Assembly: GCA_947652115.1 (NCBI GenBank)
Contig: OX393570.1
Location: forward strand, 13,272,017 to 13,336,016
Origin: Blastomussa wellsi
Lineage: Eukaryota > Cnidaria > Anthozoa > Scleractinia > Plerogyridae
Length of the DNA: 64,000 nucleotides
Reading direction: 5' to 3'
Shown: in pieces, positions 10,304-21,137 of the stretch
Layout: each line of letters starts with the position of its first letter
How positions within the stretch are numbered: position 1 is the first letter of the stretch
The notes under the pieces: generated by a model
What the model was told of the DNA's origin: nothing
The model's database searches: none
What the model saw: only the letters and a program-made list of their open reading frames with translations
Translations under genes and position numbers: made by a program

Positions 10304-10379
10304 GCAACTGATCGCTCGGGCTACTCGCACATATCTCACGTGACTCACTAGTGAGTATGACTGGTGTCGAAATAGAATT
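10304..10379 (-). repeat. DIRS left inverted terminal repeat
   Basis: Inverted copy of the right terminal repeat. On the minus strand it starts AATTCTATTTCGACACC and is shared with the internal complementary region. It lies just upstream of the gag-like ORF. Confidence 0.88.
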
Positions 10380-10596
10380 ACTTTGCACTGCAAGAAAAAA
10401 AGACTTCTGAAAGTAAAATTTACTGGATCATATTCAATGATTACGGGACTTAAAGTACAATAATTGATTTAATCCTCCCGATTTCATCTCTTCTCTTCAC
10501 TCGGTCTAAAGTACATTTTTTTGTGCTGTTGAAAACAGTCTTTAATTAAGGTCGTGGTATACACCTTGGCCATGAATATATTCATAAGGCAAAATA

Positions 10597-11243
10597 TTGG
10601 TAAGGGAGAGGAACGTCTACCGTTTACTAAACAGACGAGTATCCATTTACCAAGATCATGTACGCAAGAAAGGATTGCGTCTTGCCGACAAAACCGTTCA
10701 GAAGACAAGGTTTCCAAGTCACAATGATTTCCTCAGCAAGTGTCTCCGACGTGGTCTCATACCCAAAGGATTTCTTGTGAGTTTTCATGCATCTAATCTT
10801 GAACAGTCCAGCTCGTCAAGAAACGAGCGCCAGTTATCTTCAATCCTAAAAAAAATCCTCTCATCACCCTATGGTTACCACTATTTCGTCCATGGTACGA
10901 AACAAGACCTTTTCAGCGTGGAGGACTAGCGCAACGTAAGTGCGACAATCCATCAACTTACGTTTACGACTCTTTTGTGGCTGAAACACGCAGGAGATTA
11001 CGCCCACGCACGAAAGGTCTGTACTTGAATAGAAGCCTGAATTATATTCCTACTAGAAAATACTGTGCCGAATACAAGGCCAAAGCAGATTGTGAGAAAT
11101 TAAGGCACACTTCAGTTCGAACCAGGAATCCACTGAAGTGGATACTTCACAGACACCTGATCGATCAGAAGATACCACCTTTGTATGCCTCAAGCCAAAA
11201 ACTTCTAGCTGGACCCTACCTCCTGGCAAGTTCAGCTACTTAG
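10597..11243 (+). pseudogene. Unassigned decayed ORFs, possibly N-terminal part of a Penelope-like element
   Basis: Two plus-strand frames are open in succession (10597-10929 and 10977-11243). The first contains a basic segment (LSKCLRRGLIPKGFLVSFH) whose cysteine-arginine and proline-lysine-glycine pattern resembles the region ahead of the RT in GIY-YIG retroelements. That is weak recognition only. Start codons are uncertain. No RT motif follows before the BEL sequences begin. Confidence 0.3.
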
Positions 11244-11529
11244 ATTATTACATTTCCAAGTGTCAGAGTGAAGTGAACAAGCTCAACTTTAAACACCACC
11301 TCGTAAAGTACAATCTAACTCCATGTAAGATCCGTTTCGTGTGCGATACATAAGGAATGTATTACCGCCGGTTAGAGACTGTGCGGGCTCATTTTGTTTC
11401 ATTCGCCATGTGGGCGTACGGTTTTTCGTCGGATCAGGCACAATAACATGTAAGTACAGTTCTAGTTTCATCCTTTCCTCCTTTGTATTTCAATTAGCCA
11501 GTTGGTAGCGAACATGTTGTTCCTGTTTA

Positions 11530-14500
11530 TTTCAGCGAATCGTTCGGATGCCGTTCAGATGCTGCGGAAGTAATCGAGTTTGCCTGGCTCCGTCTTCGAT
11601 TATGACCGGTCGGCAAAAATAATAAGAAGAAGGTGAAGAAGAAAGCTGCGAGTTTTGCTCCGAAAAGCGTCGATCGAATAGGATCGCGCGCGACTCGACA
11701 ACCGGTAAACACTGTTGAATCTACGAAACCAGCGAGTGCTGACACGCTTCAAAGCGATGAGAATGGTTGAACCATTGTTAGCGAAAGGGAACGTGGAAAT
11801 TAGTGCTGTTACTGTTATCCCCCAAGCTCCTCTTGACGTACACGGGTCGACTACAATGTAAGAGCCGAGCAAGATATTAAACCAAGAAGAGGTCAATGCT
11901 GAGAAAGCTGTCCATGTGAAACGTCGAAGAGCTGGACATGTGGGAGAACTGCGAAAACAGCTTAATTATGTACAAGAACTAATCACAAGTCCTGATGTTC
12001 AGGTAAAGGAATTAGAAGGTGGCATCGTCAGGTATAAAAAAGCCTTTCATAACTTTGTTAGCAGTCATGATAACTATCTCTTGTATGAAGACGATGAAGA
12101 AAAGAAGGCATTAATGATTGACAGTTATGAAAATCAAAGAGACTTGGAATTGCAGTTAGATATTTTGGTGAATGATTGAAAAGCTAACAGGAAAGATGTT
12201 GAGAGACCCCCATCTGAATCTTGGTTCAGTTTGAAATCTGTTAGGAGTGCAAGGAGTTATGCAAGCAGTAGGGCTACTGTTAAAGAATAATAAAAGAAGA
12301 ATAATAGAATCTCTGAAAGAAAGACAAGAACTGCAGCGTGAATTAGAAAAACCAGAGTTGAGCAGGAAAATGGAGTTATTGAATGTCAAAACAAAAGTGA
12401 AGCAGGCTGAGATTGATTTCTTCATAGAGCAAAGTGCAGAAGGTGAAGAAAGGGATTGGATGAACGTTTACCTTAAGGAAGTAGAGTAAGGAAAGAGTTA
12501 GAGTTAACGAAATTCAGTGGCGATCCTTTAGAGTATGCAGAGTTTGGCACAAACTTTAGAGACAACATTGAAAGCCAAGTATTCGATGAGTGACAGACTT
12601 ACACGTCTACTTGCGCAGTTTACAGGAAAGGCTAAGGAGTCAATAAGAAGCTGTGTAAATGTGCCAGTGGGTTACTGGTACTCTGAAGCATGGAAAACCA
12701 TTCACGAGAATTTTGGTCAATCCCACACCATTGTGGAAGAAGCTTGCATGCAGTAATTGAGATAGATACAAGTGCGTAAGGCTGATGCTTCGACTTCGAT
12801 GGATTTCGCAAGGCGTCTAGAAGATGATAAGATAAGATAAGATAAGATAAGACTTTATTAGTTTTCCACCAAATGGGAGAGTGCCAGGATAGGCAATGGG
12901 AGATGCCAGAAGAGTCTTGGACAGCATAGGAAGTAATTACACCGCTCACCTGGACAGTGAGGATGTGATCATGATGTTAACGAGAAAGCTTCCAGATGAG
13001 TCTCAAAAGGAAATGGGCCGACAGAGCAGGATAGCACATCAAGAGTAAGGGCCAAGCTGAATATGTGGACTTTGTGCATTTCATTAGGAGAGCTGTGGAG
13101 TGTATCAACAACAGATTTGGACAAGAACTTAAGCTGCCTTTGACCACTGAAAGAAAAAAGAAGGAGCCTGGTAGAGGAGAGTTCGTTCCTCCGCCAAGAT
13201 TTACAACACTAGCTACTGAAAAGTGACCGGAACCAGCAGGGTTCAGGTGCACCAGCAGTCGTCCCTTGGAAGTGTCCACAGTGTTCAGGACTCCATGGAG
13301 TTTGGAAGTGTCGAATATTCAGAAGCTTTTCCTTGCGAGACCGACTAAAGACTGAGGCAACACCGGCTCTGCAGAACTTGTCTCGGAGAGAGTCACAGTG
13401 CAAAAAGGGTTTCACTTGCAGATACGCATTATGCCGAAAGGACCATCACTATGTGATTCACTCTGAGGAATGGGATAGCAAAGAAAGTGACAGTGGAGCC
13501 ACCACCCGTAATGTATTACAAAGTGGCGGAAACATCAGTGTTGCAGATGTAGCTGACGTACCAGATGCTTGTGCATATTTTTGGTGCAAATTCCTCACCA
13601 AGCACAGCAGGGTATGCCCTTAGAAAGACGACCAAGGACAATGAGAAAGATTCCACAGCAGAAGTCGCTGATGCTGCATTTAAGGATTTCTATGTGGATG
13701 ACTTACTGAAGTCATTTGCTGATTGACATCATGCCATCTGCCAAAGTTGACAGCTGCAAGAAATGCATGCAAAGAGGGGATTCCAACTCACGAAAGGGAA
13801 TTCAAATTGCCGGCCACAACGTCTTGTCAGCGTTCCCAGTAGAAGAACGAGCTCCTCAAACTAAGCACTTGGATTTGAAATCCGACAGCTTGCCTTTGGA
13901 TAGAGCACTAGGCATCCAGTGGGACTTTGAACATGATCAATCAACTTTGTTTTCGGTAAAGAAGAACAGCCTTAAATCGAAAGGGAGTGCTGTCCCTGTG
14001 TATGAACCACTTGGATTTGCCAGTCCTTTGCTTTTACCTGGAAGAGAAATTAATCAAGAACTATGTAAACTGAAATCAGCTGGAATGACAATAAACCAGA
14101 GGAACTACTTGGTCTTATGAGTTTACATGACTTCAACATTCCAAGTTGTTTTAAGCCAGGAAGTTTTGGTAAGGTTGTGTGGGCAGAGCTTCACCATTTC
14201 GCTTATGCGTCGCAAGAGCATGTGTATGGGAGGGTGACATATTTGCGTCTCATAAATGACCAAGGACGAATACATTGCAGTTTCGTCATGGGAAAGTCAC
14301 GCGACCCCTGAAGAGTGGAATTAACTGCAGCCACTTTGGCAACCCGCCTTTACAAAGTGATAATAAAGGAACTGGAAGGAAGACTGAAGGTCAAGAGCAT
14401 TACGTTTTGGACTGACTCAATGATAGTTCTGAAGTATATTGCTAATAAGTAGTGGAGATTTGTGACCTTTTTCGCCAATCATGTTGCAGCTATACGGCAG

Positions 14501-15150
14501 GAATCGGAGCCAAGCCAGTGGCGTCATGTCAGGTCCGAACTCAATCCAGCAGACCATGCCTCTTCAGGGATCAAAGCTTCAGGGACTAAGAAACTAGAGA
14601 GATGGGAATGTGGTCCTGAGTTCTTATGGAAAGATACTGAAGAGTGACCACTGCAGCCGGAAGGAGTCTCAGAAGATCTCTTGGAGAGTGACGAGTTAAG
14701 AAGAAGAAGACAACAGTTGGATTAGGTACTATAAAAGAAGAACTTTGGAGCTAATTGTTCAAACGTTATTGAAAGTGGGATCGGTTGCAAAGAATAGTTG
14801 CATGGCTTAGCCGAGTCTTTCGCGAAGCTGTACGTTCCCAATCGCGGACGGAAGTTGATCGGAACTCTAGGAGAAGTACAGAGAGCAGTACTACAGCTCT
14901 GTCAGTATCCGACATCACTGAAGTAGAAAAGATAATTGTAAAGTTTGTACAAGCACAGTCATATCCCAGTGAAGCTGATAAGATAGCGACGATAGGTCAA
15001 CTTGCAAAACTCAAGCCATTTAAAGATGAGGAAGTCTTACACGTTGGAGGGCGGCTGAAGCATTCAGACTTGCGGTACGGTGCCAAGAATCCAATGATAC
15101 TACCCGGAAAACACCCAGTTACAGAGTTGATCATTCATCATTATAGCGTT
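11530..15150 (+). pseudogene. Decayed BEL/Pao retrotransposon (gag-pol)
   Basis: Pieces in several frames follow BEL/Pao order. Gag: a coiled, charged N-terminus at 11916-12489, then LTKFSGDPLEYAEF near 12510-12550, TGKAKESIRSC near 12620 and a zinc-knuckle-like CKKGFTC near 13400. Protease/RT remains: LDRALGIQWD near 13900 and PVYEPLGFASP near 14000. RNase H: AELHHFAYASQ near 14190 and the WTDSMIVL-like site near 14410. Integrase N-terminus: LHVGGRLKHSDL near 15040 and PVTELIIHHY near 15115. Numerous stops and frameshifts, and loss of most of the integrase, make it inactive. LTRs were not identified. Confidence 0.85.
12826..12850 (+). repeat. (GATAA)5 microsatellite inside BEL gag
   Basis: Five perfect copies of GATAA. 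Together with the following AT-rich bases to about 12900 it interrupts the gag reading, so it may mark a small insertion. Confidence 0.85.
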
Positions 15151-15189
15151 CAGATATGCCCGATGCTCAACCTACCATCCCTCTGATGT

Positions 15190-15770
15190 TCACCTACTAT
15201 CCCACAAATGCACTGGTCAAAAACATCATGACTAGAAACTTCCACTTACTACGAGATGGCCCAGACACCAGAGACATTTACTAACCAGTACGAGTTTGTG
15301 TGCGTATCGTCACGATAACAACCTGTGTGACCCCTTGGTGACCTCTGAACGACACAACCGTTTCTGTCGAAGATTGTGGTACGTTTCCATGTGGTCGGTT
15401 TCGGTGCAATACTTGCGCCAACACCAATGCTTCACTTATGATCAACACTCCAAGCACACCTGTACAAGCGGCAACGTAGTATACCTTGTCAAATGCGGTA
15501 CCTGCAACAAGGTATACATCGGGTAAACAGGAAGATGCGTGGGAGATCGATTCAGAGAAGAAGACTTGCGTTCAACATGACAAACCAACATCGATCTTCC
15601 CGTTGGTCGACATTTTGCATCACCAGGGCTCGCCTCTACTGATATGCTGGTGTCTGTAATCCACTCTGGCTTCCGAGATATTCAAGATAGGCGTCACTTC
15701 GAAGCCAGGATGATTTCGTTACACCCGGGAGGACGTAATACCGACCTTGCCTTCCTATAAACTATCAAAC
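15190..15770 (+). pseudogene. GIY-YIG endonuclease tail of a retroelement, decayed
   Basis: Two frames together show the C-terminal module of GIY-YIG retroelements: HTCTSGNVVYLVKCGTCNKVYIG (15450-15526, with the VVYLV and VYIG core strands), then GRCVGDRF, GRHFASPG and a final HPGGRNTDL near 15730-15755. In Penelope-like elements this domain nicks the target DNA. A stop (TAA) directly follows the VYIG, and further stops occur. The ORF begins at TTG, so no real start is visible. Confidence 0.75.
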
Positions 15771-15779
15771 TTAACACAC

Positions 15780-16760
15780 GCTAGTAACATCGAGATTATG
15801 TTTCTTTTCAATGGTTACACGCGCGCTCATTCTACAGTCAGCACGCACACGTAACTTCCGCTGCTTTTGAAATCTTTTTGAAATCTGGCTTCATTCAAAA
15901 TCTTCCGCTGCTTCAGTGACGGCAATGCCATCTAACATAGCTCTAAAAAGTGTTCCGAAAATATGCCTGAGATGCCTTTTCTTGCTGATATTGTACTCAT
16001 TGTCACTAGAAGAATGCTTGATTAGCTATTTTGCACAGATTTATTGTTAATTTAGGGCAAATGAATGAATCGGTGAATTTTGATGAAATGGTAAAAAAAT
16101 GTCAAAACATCACATGGTCAAAAAGTCACATGTACATAATTATTGCCGCATCACGAATAAACTATTGAAGTGCCCAAACATTTTTTGACTTTTGCTGAAG
16201 TATAATGATGGCTTTCATCACCCATGTAAGAATAATGTATAGAAGTTGTTGCCCGTTGGAGATATTTTGCATTAATTAAGGCTATTTTCAACAGTACGAA
16301 AATAGTTCCTTACTAAAGGCCGAGTGAAGAGAAGAAATCAAGTCGGTGGGATTAAACCAATTATTATACATTGTAGTTACCATCTGTCTTCTCATTGGCT
16401 AAGAGCCCGCAGTTAATTCTGGGAAACAGTGTAACCTAATCTGCTAGCAGATTAGTGAATAATCTGAAGGTTGCGCACGCAGTGCATGATTTCCAAGAGC
16501 AGTAAGACGGACAGTGAAGTAAGCGTATGGATTGTCGATTTGCTTCATCGACCCAGCAAGAAATTGAGGAAGGAGAAATTGGCGAAGGAACTGTTCTACA
16601 AACACCTTAAAGGAAAAAACATTTATGAGCCACATGACAAAAAAATTAGCGCAAGTGCTGAAATCTTTTTATGTGGAAGCTGTAAAATAGGATGGCTTGT
16701 TTTACTCCACGGAAATCCTGAAAACAATGTATAACAAAGCAATTCTTAGATTCGGTTTCG
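15780..16760. other. No gene seen
   Basis: AT-rich sequence. It includes the right inverted repeat (16271-16369). An 87-codon frame at 16471-16734 is unrecognised and opens at a chance ATG. Confidence 0.4.
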
Positions 16761-16859
16761 TGATATCCGGAAAAATCAAGATCTCAGTTTGTGCTTTCAG
16801 CCTCTGCCTTCGGCTTCGGCTGATAACACTTACCTCGACCTTGATTATTCCGGATATCA
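16761..16859. repeat. Short hairpin (TGATATCCGGAA inverted repeat)
   Basis: Bases 16761-16780 and 16840-16859 are inverted copies with one mismatch (TGATATCCGGAAAAATCAAG against CTTGATTATTCCGGATATCA). The loop is about 60 bases. It is probably a small foldback element. Confidence 0.75.
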
Positions 16860-16989
16860 GAAAAACCTCATCCAATAATTGTTTATTATTGTACTTTGAG
16901 TCTAGTAATCATAGAACTTGATCCAGTGAATTTTATTTTCAGAAGTCTTTTTTTCTTACAGTACTGGTCAATCAAAGTTAGCTAATTAA

Positions 16990-17548
16990 AGTGCCTATGA
17001 AATGAAAACCAAGTTAACCTTATTTGAAAGGCATTTCAAAATGATGAAGAATGGCGTTTTACTTTCTGCGATATCTTTCTTCTCTTGTTCCAGAGATATT
17101 CAAGTTTTTTTATTATGCAAATTAGATGACTGATGACGCCACAAGGTTGACAGAAAATGGGCTGAAACCACAAAATCAAGAATATCTCTGTAAATAATGG
17201 AGCAATGCAATTGAAACTTGGCACCTGTGTTGCACCCTAAGAAATACGCCAGATGGTGTATATTTATATCATTCCTGCATAAAAGAGATGTATCTGGTGT
17301 ATTTCTTCGGATACAATATGGGTACCAAGTTTCGACTCATTTGCCCTATTACTTGCAGAGATATTCTTGATTTTGTGTTTTTAGCCTTATTCTGTCAACC
17401 TTGAGACGTCATGAGACATCTAATTTGCATAATACAAAAAACTTGAGAGAAGAGAGGGAGAAGATATCGCAGAAAGGAAAACACCATTCTCTGTCATTTT
17501 GAAATGCCTTTCAAATAAAGTTAACTTGTTTTTCATTTCATAGGCACT
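16990..17548. mobile_element. TTAA-flanked foldback MITE, 559 bp
   Basis: The ends AGTGCCTATGAAATGAAAA and its inverse are flanked by TTAA at 16986-16989 and 17549-17552. The two arms, about 250 bp each, are diverged inverted copies that share AAGGCATTTCAAAATGA, GCGATATCTT and AATATCTCTG. A TTAA target is typical of piggyBac-mobilised elements. No coding capacity. Confidence 0.85.
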
Positions 17549-17777
17549 TTAAATATGCATGAATTAGTGGAAAATGGCCATATTTGCAAGGGGTCCTATA
17601 TCTCGGAGGGACAGAAACTGATGGACCCGTTCTTAAGACTACTTACATCTGGCGAAGTAATGATACTTTTGGGTTTTAATTGGGTTTAAGACAATCAAGG
17701 GAATGAACTGTAATACGTCATGCCCTGATCTTCACAGCATGTCTACATGTGCATCGTTTTACTGTTATTTATTGCAG

Positions 17778-17825
17778 TTGGGTTGCAGGCGATGTTGAAA
17801 ACAGTGCAATTTGGAGATTTGCAAC
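17778..17825 (+). CDS. Host GPCR exon (extracellular loop 2 to start of TM5)
   Basis: The 48-base exon follows the acceptor GTTATTTATTGCAG and ends at the donor GTAAGT. Its first base completes a cysteine codon begun at 3079, giving the GPAGPWCW motif across a 14.7-kb intron. It encodes CWVAGDVENSAIWRFAT, and WRF before TM5 is typical of cAMP-receptor-like proteins. It ends two bases into a threonine codon completed by the exon at 57489. Confidence 0.78.
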
Positions 17826-18130
17826 GTAAGTCTGTGTTATCATGGAGAACCTTTCATTTATAGTAAACTCCAAGGCAGACAGTCTTTTGGCTCGTCACAC
17901 AATCCTGCCATGCATGATGAGCCACCCACTGCTAGTCACAGAGAACAGAGATTAGTTTTCCTTCATGACTTCCATGTATTAGTCTTTTTCCATGCAGTCT
18001 AAAAGGCTGTAATTTAGTTTATATTCCAAAGTTGCAAACTTCAACCACGATGCCAAGAGGTACTTTAACATTAGCAGTATACGAAGATACACATTGGATT
18101 CAGAGCAACTAAAGACTTCGAACAAACAGG

Positions 18131-18311
18131 ACACACAGGGGTGATTAGGGTTCTGGCGCATGCTTGCATGCAATATTCCCTTATAGGTGGAAGACGTTTA
18201 TCCCGAAATTTGGCTCACAAGCTCACCTCATTTCGGGATAAAACGTCTTCCACCGATAAGGGAAGATTGCATGCAAGCCTGCGCCAGTACCCTGATCGTC
18301 CATGTGTGTGA
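18131..18311. mobile_element. Hairpin MITE, copy 1
   Basis: A near-perfect foldback of about 181 bp with arms containing TTCTGGCGCA, GCTTGCATGCAAT and TCGGTGGAAGACG, and ends CACACAGGG and its inverse. A second copy lies at 57056-57238. It ends about 6 bases before the target duplication of Polinton 1. Confidence 0.85.
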
Positions 18312-18322
18312 GAGAGTAAATA

Positions 18323-18544
18323 AGTAGTAAGGGGCTATGGTTTGGGGCCTAACCAATCAGAATCGAGTATAATTTTAATGGACCGATCAGAGAGCCGTAT
18401 TTCAAACACGTGACTTTTCTAAACCGCAAATTGTGTCAGCAAAAACGTCACAACCCATCAACCAATCAGAAGACAGTATTTCAATTGAAATAAATTTTAA
18501 TGTCACACAATTACATGTCACGCAATAAGTAAAGTAACGAAGTG
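18323..18544 (+). repeat. Polinton 1 left terminal inverted repeat
   Basis: Matches 29628-29834 in inverted orientation, with a 15-base extra segment (near 18400-18414) and scattered differences. It is followed to about 18670 by degenerate direct repeats of TGTCACGCAATAA-type units not present at the other end. Confidence 0.9.
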
Positions 18545-18832
18545 TCACGCAATAACTAAAGTAGCGAAGTGTCATGCAATAACGAGTGAAAAGTCACTCA
18601 GTTCAATGTAACGAGTGAAAAGGTCACTCAGTTTAATGTCACGCAATAACTGAACGAGCGAAGTGTTATTTGTTTATTGTGAGTTTTTGTCTTTTTGTGA
18701 AGAGAAGGACGACGATACTTGAAGGAGAAAGATAGTTCCTGATGGCACGTTCAGTGGTATGCCGACAACTTGTGTTTTTTTTATGTTTAGCACTGCATAA
18801 GGGCCTCTCATTAGCACCTCATTTCAAACGAG

Positions 18833-19222
18833 ATGCCGAGATGGAAAGGTGTGATGTATGTACGAAGAGAAGAAGAAGTGGCATCAAATCCGATCACCAC
18901 AACATGGCGGCAAGTTTGTGGACGTTTACAGTCACTGGTTGTGGCTAACGAGAATGACCTACAGAGAGTGCTGCAGTGCATGGAGACAGATTGGTTGGAG
19001 TATGTCTGCCAGCAAACGCCCAATATCAAGTGGCAGGTTGTAATGATAACCAATGTGGCATTTCATGTGTACAAGATGGTGGACAGACCGATAGTGCGTG
19101 GCCAACAGCTACCTTCATTCTTGGTTGAGAATCGAGGTCTCGACGCGTTGGAAGCAGATTATAACACTGGCAAACCCTGCGAAGATAATCTTTGCTTTTT
19201 CAGGTGTACTACTCGTTTGTAA
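18833..19222 (+). pseudogene. Polinton 1 DNA polymerase B, N-terminal part
   Basis: ATG at 18833, 129 codons. The C-terminal part reads LVENRGLDALEADYNTG and DNLCFFRC, a segment characteristic of the N-terminal region of Polinton polymerases. It lies next to the terminal repeat and reads inward, as expected. The frame stops at 19222 and then meets the polymerase C-terminus on the opposite strand, so the exonuclease and most of the palm are missing here. In intact elements this protein replicates the transposon with a protein primer. Confidence 0.7.
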
Positions 19223-19229
19223 AAAACAA

Positions 19230-19898
19230 TTTGGTAACGTTTTATTTCGGTCATTGTTTCTAAATGTTTGGTTTTATTGTCTCTTGTGATCTTGAATGGA
19301 TTGAAGACGGGAATCTGCCGTTGTTTTTCCTCCAAGGGTTGTGTCACTTCATCCGTGGCATTTTCTTTAAGGATGTCAAAGTTTAATTGTTCTTTCCCGC
19401 GTGTGTTCAGCAAGAAGCCACGCACCTTACATTCTACTTTTCCTTTCATGGTTCGGTACCCGCAATTCTTGGGTCCTGCAGCAGCGAATTCTACAATGTT
19501 ATCTTCCGGGTCTTTCAATTCGTCTGTGTCTTCTCCTAGGAAAACACCCAACGGTAAAATGGGTTCATTTCCTTTGTGGGAATAAATGATGGCGTCAGTG
19601 TCAAAGTACAAAGTCTGTAGAGGTTCAGTTTTGAGAAACCTTCTTGATACAATCGTAGTCTTGCCCAGCAAGTAGTGAAGCAAGCCACGAAAATGTTTAT
19701 GTTCACTTGAATGGGGTCACACTCGCTTTGATACTTGTGGATGACTTTGATCATTTCCTCATTGACGATGCGGATGTCATTTATTTCTTTACTGTCGTAT
19801 TCCAACAACTTATGGAATAGGGCTGGACTGGTGTACGTTTGCACTTGAGCCTTGTTGCTTTGTTGCCCGTACTTTCCCCAGAAAGAGTTTAGCATCAT
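19230..19898 (-). pseudogene. Polinton 1 DNA polymerase B, C-terminal part, inverted
   Basis: Two minus-strand frames (19536-19898, then 19159-19683) carry motif B (MMLNSFWGKYGQ) and motif C (YFDTDAIIY), then GYRTMKGKVECKVRGF and a conserved tail ending near 19230. The frame changes once near 19680. The orientation is opposite to the N-terminal part at 18833-19222 and the middle of the gene is missing, which points to an inversion with deletion. The upstream side abuts LTR-like sequence. Confidence 0.85.
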
Positions 19899-19904
19899 TT
19901 TGGC

Positions 19905-20112
19905 TAGAGATCGTTGAAGTAAGCTCTGCGCTTTGGTTCACAGAAGATCAAACTTTTATTGTGCGGTTCGGGCACTACGTGTAACTTTTTGACAATCTGC
20001 TATGACGCAATCCACATGTGCTCTGGTGCAATTGCGGGACACTACAACTTAGCTTACATAGAGTATAAACTAAACACGTAGCCAATGAAATAATTAAACT
20101 GCTACGTCATCC
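19905..20112 (-). repeat. Possible solo-LTR-like insert in the polymerase
   Basis: On the minus strand a purine run (ACAAGGGGGA) precedes TGACGTAGCAG, and an AATAAA lies near the far end (plus-strand 19955-19965). This resembles a polypurine tract plus an LTR. The polymerase reading is lost here. No target duplication or partner LTR was identified, so the call is tentative. Confidence 0.3.
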
Positions 20113-20329
20113 CCCTTGTTGAGAACAAAACAAACAAAGTTTATACCAAAAAAAATGTCAGTTCCTAATTAAAGTCAAGACTGGGGATGGTGAATCTAAA
20201 CCATATTAAGAACAGTTTTTATGTCCTTTGTAAGTCACTTTCATTAATGTCACACATACACTTTCTTCTCTTTCTTTGGAATCACCTTTCACCTTTTGCA
20301 ATGTTTCTTGTTTTACAATGTCTCCTGTT

Positions 20330-20682
20330 TCATTCATTTTTTCTGCGTAACGAGAGAGGAATAAATTGCAACCTGAATAGATGAATTATTTCCCAAGTTC
20401 CAAATTCTGTTTTGCTCTTCTCTAACAGAACAGTTTTTATACATGTGTAGTATTTAACCAAAGTCACAGGTACATGGAGATAATGATGATCTTCATTCAC
20501 TTCAATCTTCTTAATCTCACAACGAGTGTTCAATAGTTCCCATACATGCATTTCTACACTTGCCCATTGTATCTTTTCTTTGATTTCTTCCGGCAATGCA
20601 TCTCTTTTTCTTCTCCAAGGAACTCCCATTGCATTGGTCCTTTCTTCCTCCATAACTTCTCTCTGTCATCATTGCTTGCCAT
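20330..20682 (-). pseudogene. Polinton 1 small minus-strand gene, unrecognised
   Basis: An ATG at 20682 lies about 60 bases after a minus-strand TATATAA. The opening frame (MASNDDREKLWRK) runs out and the neighbouring frame continues as a charged protein with RDALPEEIKEKIQWASVEMHVWELL and no stop to 20330, so there is one frameshift. I do not recognise a domain. The DALPE segment also occurs (DALPEDPE) in the ORF near the right terminus (29283-29612). That may be chance. Confidence 0.4.
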
Positions 20683-20740
20683 CTTCTAGGTCTCCACAGT
20701 ATCAAACTTGAGAATGAAGCAAATGCTGCAAGTGAGTTCA

Positions 20741-20820
20741 TTATATACTGTGTTGAATCCCTCATAAGGGGGATACCCCATCCCCATTGGTATCATGTAA
20801 CCTGTTTTGATTGTATATAA
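20741..20820. promoter_or_regulatory. Divergent TATA-box promoter pair of Polinton 1
   Basis: TATATAA occurs on the plus strand at 20814-20820 and on the minus strand at 20741-20747, 66 bases apart and pointing away from each other. The minus box is about 60 bases ahead of the ATG at 20682. The plus box is about 70 bases ahead of the ATG at 20889. Spacing suits RNA polymerase II promoters on both sides. A perfect splice donor (GTAAGT, 20883-20888) directly abuts the plus-side ATG. Confidence 0.6.
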
Positions 20821-20888
20821 GGCATTCGCCTTCCATCGCACACAACCTTTGCGTCTTGAAGCTGAGTTGGAGGTGAAAAAAAGTAAGT

Positions 20889-21137
20889 ATGGTGACTGAA
20901 AAAGAACGTTTGTGGGAAACTTACAACAAAGCGACAACATTAATGGAGGCAAAGTTGGACGCTGACAAAGAAAATTGTCAAGGTGATCGTTATCAAGACA
21001 TGTTCGACTTTATACAAGATGGAGCAGTCTTGTTTGATAGAATAAGTCGTTTGTCACTCGATTCAGACCTGGATGACCCTGAAGTGAACTCTCTGTGGCA
21101 CAACTTGCTTGTGTGGGCAGAGGCATTTGATGCGTAA
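20889..21137 (+). CDS. Polinton 1 small acidic protein, unrecognised
   Basis: 82 codons from the ATG at 20889, the first gene after the plus-strand TATA box. The product is helical-looking and acidic (EKERLWETYNKATTLMEAKL; LDSDLDDPEVNSLWHNLL) with no membrane segment. I do not recognise a family. The GTAAGT directly before the ATG means this ORF would be translated only from unspliced transcripts if that donor is used. Its 3' half is duplicated in tandem (21012-21288). Confidence 0.5.
   Translation: MVTEKERLWETYNKATTLMEAKLDADKENCQGDRYQDMFDFIQDGAVLFDRISRLSLDSDLDDPEVNSLWHNLLVWAEAFDA

Larger units (their letters stand above)
3434..10379 (-). mobile_element. DIRS-type tyrosine-recombinase retrotransposon (ends present)
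   Basis: On the minus strand the order is left terminal repeat (about 10379-10304), gag-like ORF, RT-RNase H ORF, tyrosine recombinase ORF, internal complementary region (3765-3634) and right terminal repeat (about 3545-3434). The two terminal repeats are inverted with respect to each other and share about 70 bp. The internal region contains the complement of both outer ends, joined at a shared AATT. That is the diagnostic layout of DIRS elements, which circularise and integrate by site-specific recombination rather than with a DDE integrase. The element is 6.9 kb, of which 2.17 kb is a later insertion (5440-7609). Confidence 0.92.
10455..16369 (+). mobile_element. Composite bounded by about 95-bp inverted repeats (GIY-YIG retroelement with nested BEL/Pao)
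   Basis: Bases 10455-10550 and 16271-16369 are diverged inverted repeats; shared runs include CGAGTGAAGAGAAGA, GGATTAAA and CTGTTGAAAA. Between them lie an unassigned ORF pair (10597-11243), a decayed BEL/Pao element (about 11530-15150) and a GIY-YIG retroelement tail (15190-15770). I infer that the BEL element landed inside an older element whose ends are these repeats. Penelope-like elements can have inverted flanking repeats, but no RT core is visible to confirm that. Confidence 0.55.
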
